Assembly (NCBI GenBank): GCA_963695075.1
Contig: CAVOFR010000003.1
Span: forward strand, 62,001-126,000
From: CAWCAL01 sp963695075
GTDB taxonomy: Bacteria; Actinomycetota; Acidimicrobiia; Acidimicrobiales; CAWCAL01
Direction: 5' to 3'
Length of the DNA: 64,000 nucleotides
The number at the start of each line of letters is the position of its first letter. The stretch's first letter is position 1. The position numbers and the translations under genes are program-made. The notes under the pieces are model-generated. The model did not search any database, had not been told where the DNA came from, and worked only from the letters and a program-made list of their open reading frames with translations. This document shows, piece after piece, positions 61,581 through 64,000 of the stretch.

Positions 61581-62579
61581 TCAGTGCTCGGGCAATCGGT
61601 CACCGACGTGGACGGCACCCTCGGACACCTGGACGTCGTCGCCGGTCACACACAACTCGCTGAGCGATGCGGACGCGCCGATCCGACCCCGAGGACCGAT
61701 GATGCAGTCCGTCACCCGCGCCCCCGGACCGATCTGTGCGCCGTCGAGGACCACGCTGTTCCGGACGACGGCTTGGGCGCCGACGCTCACATCTCGGCTC
61801 AGTACCGATCGCTGCACCGTCGCGGTGTCGTGCACGGTCGCGCCGGCGTGGACCGCCGTCTCGTTCGCGCGGGTGCCGTCGACGAGGTGCAACGAGGCAT
61901 CGAGATAGGCCCTCGGCGTCCCCGCGTCGATCCAGTACGCATTGTCCTGGAAGGCGAACAGCCCACCTGCTTCCACCAGTGCCGGAAAGACCTCCCGCTC
62001 CATGGAGACCGGCCGGCCGGCCTCGATCCTGGTGAGGATCGAGGGCTCGAAGACGTAGGTGCCCGCATTGATCCAACTGGAGGGAGCGATCCCGGCCGGT
62101 GGCTTCTCGATGAAAGCCTCGACGCGGTTCTCGGCATCGATCGGCACCACGCCGAAGCGGCTCGGGTCGTCCACTTCGGTGAGATGGATCGTGGCTTCGG
62201 CCCCGCTGCGATCGTGGAGCGCGATGAGCTGCGTCACATCCAGGTCGGTCAGCACGTCGCCGTTGAGGACGAGGAACCGCTCGCTGATTCCCACCTGGTC
62301 GGCCGCGAACCGCACGGCGCCGCCGGTGTCGAGCGGCTCGTCCTCGATCGCGTAACGCAACCGAACGCCTTCGACCTCTCCGGTCGGGAATGCCTGTTGG
62401 AAGGTGTCGGGCCGGAAGCCGAGAGCGAGTACCACCTCGTCGACACCCGCTCGGGACAGTCCCACCAACGACCGCTCGAGCATGGGTCGATGAGCGACGG
62501 GCAACAGCGGTTTCGGCCGGGAGAGCGTCAGGGGTCGGAGCCTGGTTCCGAAGCCGCCCACCAGGACGACGGCCCTCAC
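61581..62579 (-). CDS. Sugar-1-phosphate nucleotidyltransferase (probable mannose-1-P guanylyltransferase)
   Basis: A 332-residue enzyme. The signature VVLVGGFGTRLRPLTLSRPKPLLPV, here as GGFGTRLRPLT and KPLLPV, starts the NTP-transferase domain (1-235). LNGDVL holds the metal Asp. Residues ~245-332 form a left-handed beta-helix of hexapeptide-like repeats. It is most similar in layout to GDP-mannose pyrophosphorylases (compare Rv3264c near fbiA/fbiB). It would link manB to gmd. Start is GTG with a 4-bp overlap with the upstream gene. Confidence 0.85.
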   Translation of the reverse strand: MRAVVLVGGFGTRLRPLTLSRPKPLLPVAHRPMLERSLVGLSRAGVDEVVLALGFRPDTFQQAFPTGEVEGVRLRYAIEDEPLDTGGAVRFAADQVGISERFLVLNGDVLTDLDVTQLIALHDRSGAEATIHLTEVDDPSRFGVVPIDAENRVEAFIEKPPAGIAPSSWINAGTYVFEPSILTRIEAGRPVSMEREVFPALVEAGGLFAFQDNAYWIDAGTPRAYLDASLHLVDGTRANETAVHAGATVHDTATVQRSVLSRDVSVGAQAVVRNSVVLDGAQIGPGARVTDCIIGPRGRIGASASLSELCVTGDDVQVSEGAVHVGDRLPEH

Positions 62580-63265
62580 CCGGAGTCTGCTCCGCTCGTG
62601 TCGGGTTCACCCGTGTCGGCCTCGCTGGTGTCGGTGCCGGGCTGCGACGCTCCGTCGGACACCGGCGGTTCCTCCATCTCGGTCCCCTCGGGAGCGAACG
62701 CGATGGCGATCACGTCCCCGTCGTGCGGACGATAGGCCCCGATGTCCTCGGTGATGGTCTGGACCTCGACATCTTCGAGCGGCTCACCGACCTGGTCGTT
62801 GCTCGACCACACCGTCAAGAAGACGGTCCCTTCCTCACCCTCGCAGTCTTCGCCGGTCGCCCGGTTGATCTCGGGATCGATGCCGGTCACGACGAGGGCG
62901 TCGGAGCTGAGCTCGATACCAACCGTCGGGCCCCAGCGGTCGAGTCTGCCGTTCCGCTCGGCCTCGGCGCTGGCCAGTGGGATCGTGAACGGGGCGGCAT
63001 CGCCGCCGGGTGAGGTGGCGACCCAATCCGTACAGTCGAAGATGCCGTAGGTGGCGGCGAACTCGTCGGCGACGATCGGGTCATCGGCCGCCGGATCCGA
63101 GGAGTTGTCGGCCCGGGAGACGACCACCAGGGCCAACCCCAGTATGCAGATGGTGACGATGGCGATGGGATAGAGGAGGCCCCGATCGCTCGAGACCTTC
63201 GGCCCGCCACTTCCGCCCGCCTTGGCGGCTTTCCGTACCTTCTTGGCTGAAGATGAGCTGGTCAT
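62576..63265 (-). CDS. Single-helix membrane protein of unknown function
   Basis: I do not recognise this 229-residue protein. A Lys/Ser-rich cytoplasmic start (1-31) is followed by one helix (about 33-52) and an acidic outside domain with two cysteines (FDCTDW and EDCEGEEG). The end is a low-complexity Ser/Thr/Asp/Gly tail. It overlaps both neighbours by 4 bp, so it is a fixed member of the sugar operon. Confidence 0.7.
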   Translation of the reverse strand: MTSSSSAKKVRKAAKAGGSGGPKVSSDRGLLYPIAIVTICILGLALVVVSRADNSSDPAADDPIVADEFAATYGIFDCTDWVATSPGGDAAPFTIPLASAEAERNGRLDRWGPTVGIELSSDALVVTGIDPEINRATGEDCEGEEGTVFLTVWSSNDQVGEPLEDVEVQTITEDIGAYRPHDGDVIAIAFAPEGTEMEEPPVSDGASQPGTDTSEADTGEPDTSGADSG

Positions 63266-64000
63266 GACCCGGGACAGGGTAGCTGCCCCTGCCCCTTCCG
63301 GCCGACCAGCTCGCCGAACAGGGCCTCGTACGCGACGGCCACCGCCGCCGGCGAAGCACACTGCTCGACCCATCGACGGGCGGAGACCCCCATCGCCTCT
63401 CGACGGGCCGGATCGTCGACGAGCGATTCGACCGCCCGGGCGAAACCGTCGAGGTCGTCGGGCGGCAGGCTGATCCCGGCCTCGGCATCGGCCAGCATGC
63501 GGGTCACCTCGGTGCCGGGATCGACACTGGCGATCACAGGTCGACCCGCCGCCAGCACGCTGTAGGTCTTCGAGGGCACCGAGGCCTTGGCCAATCCCTG
63601 CTTGAGCAGGACGGTGTGGATGTCGGCCGCGGCGAGAACCTCCGGGAGCCGTTCCCGCGGCTGGAGCGGGACCAACACGAGGTTGTCCAGCGACCTCGCC
63701 TGCTCGGCCAGCCGCCCCATCGCCGACCCGCCGCCGTTGACCACGAAGACGACGTCGGAGCGGTGCCCCATCCGTCGTGCGGTCTCCACCAGGAGGTCCA
63801 GCGACTGGGAGTAGCCGACGTTGCCGGCGTACATGACCACCGTCCGGTCTCCCAGGCCCCACTCCTCGCGATAGCCGTTCCGGCGATCCTGGACCGCGAT
63901 GCGCTCGGTGTCGACGAAGTTGGGGATGACGCGGACCTTGGCCCGAGCCGACTGACCCGGATCCCGGCCACGCCCCGGTCGGGCCCGGATCTTGTCGACC
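63262..64000 (-). CDS. GT4-family glycosyltransferase, C-terminal part (cut by window edge)
   Basis: The visible 246 residues include VRVIPNFVDTERI, then VMYAGNVGYSQSLDLLVETA and the donor-binding block LLKQGLAKASVPSKTYSVLAAGRPVIA, here as VPSKTYSVLAAGRPVIA. This is the WbuB/WcaI-like class of GT4 enzymes that act on sugar-nucleotide donors in envelope polysaccharide synthesis. The N-terminal acceptor domain lies beyond 64000. It is the first visible gene of the five-gene minus-strand operon. Confidence 0.85.
   Translation of the reverse strand, partial: VDKIRARPGRGRDPGQSARAKVRVIPNFVDTERIAVQDRRNGYREEWGLGDRTVVMYAGNVGYSQSLDLLVETARRMGHRSDVVFVVNGGGSAMGRLAEQARSLDNLVLVPLQPRERLPEVLAAADIHTVLLKQGLAKASVPSKTYSVLAAGRPVIASVDPGTEVTRMLADAEAGISLPPDDLDGFARAVESLVDDPARREAMGVSARRWVEQCASPAAVAVAYEALFGELVGRKGQGQLPCPGS

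Overview
The window is about 64 kb of high-GC DNA, almost fully coding, from an actinobacterium. Mycothiol enzymes (MshC, MscR), F420 enzymes (CofD, CofE), an actinobacterial CysM/Mec pair and long runs of 4-bp ATGA/GTGA gene overlaps point to Actinobacteria. The combination of secreted Thr/Pro-rich proteins, a DUF222-HNH gene and this gene order looks most like the Acidimicrobiia, but that placement is an inference made without any database search.

Layout. 1-16.9 kb: MMPL exporter (cut by the edge), mshC, SulP transporter, AzlCD exporter, a PLP dehydratase, anti-sigma-like protein, RNA uracil methyltransferase, rpe, small secreted proteins, clpP, then the minus-strand cluster murI / cyclic-nucleotide-phosphodiesterase-like MBL / rph / rdgB, a DUF11 surface protein, cysM, mec, and two related lipoproteins. 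17-18.4 kb: an IS110-family insertion sequence whose 5' leader looks like a bridge RNA. 18.4-26.6 kb: smpB and tmRNA, a 31-bp tandem hairpin repeat, a universal stress protein, DUF222-HNH, a membrane phosphatase/sulfatase-fold enzyme, a mycothiol formaldehyde operon (mscR, MBL hydrolase, Rieske protein), and a second AzlCD. 26.6-35.7 kb: ftsX, ftsE, prfB, secA, hpf, a ComF-type gene, a Thr-rich secreted protein and ahcY with a structured leader. 35.9-41.2 kb: a complete branched-chain amino acid / amide ABC transporter, with LivM and LivG fused. 41.2-64 kb: cell-envelope sugar genes (PGI/PMI, manB, GtrA-GT2, large membrane proteins, GT2 + DUF5719, GT4, rmd-like, gmd, sugar-1-P nucleotidyltransferase, degenerate SDR, GT4), with ftsH, a thioredoxin-like protein, a hidden 56-residue zinc ribbon, cofD and cofE among them.

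How the genes fit together. Three themes recur. (1) Thiol and sulfur metabolism: sulfate-type uptake (SulP), cysteine from O-phosphoserine (CysM, Mec), mycothiol synthesis (MshC), mycothiol-dependent formaldehyde/NO handling (MscR) and homocysteine recycling (AhcY). (2) Envelope glycans: fructose-6-P to mannose-6-P, mannose-1-P, GDP-mannose, GDP-4-keto-6-deoxymannose and probably GDP-D-rhamnose, with several glycosyltransferases to use them. (3) Protein and ribosome quality control: ClpP, FtsH, SmpB/tmRNA, RF2, HPF and SecA.

Most of the window is ordinary housekeeping sequence. The signals worth a second look are mainly non-coding: the IS110 leader segments that match its own right end in both senses, a two-copy palindromic intergenic element with compensatory base changes, the tandem hairpins behind tmRNA, and the ahcY leader. 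On the protein side, two secreted proteins share an unexplained C-terminal tail.
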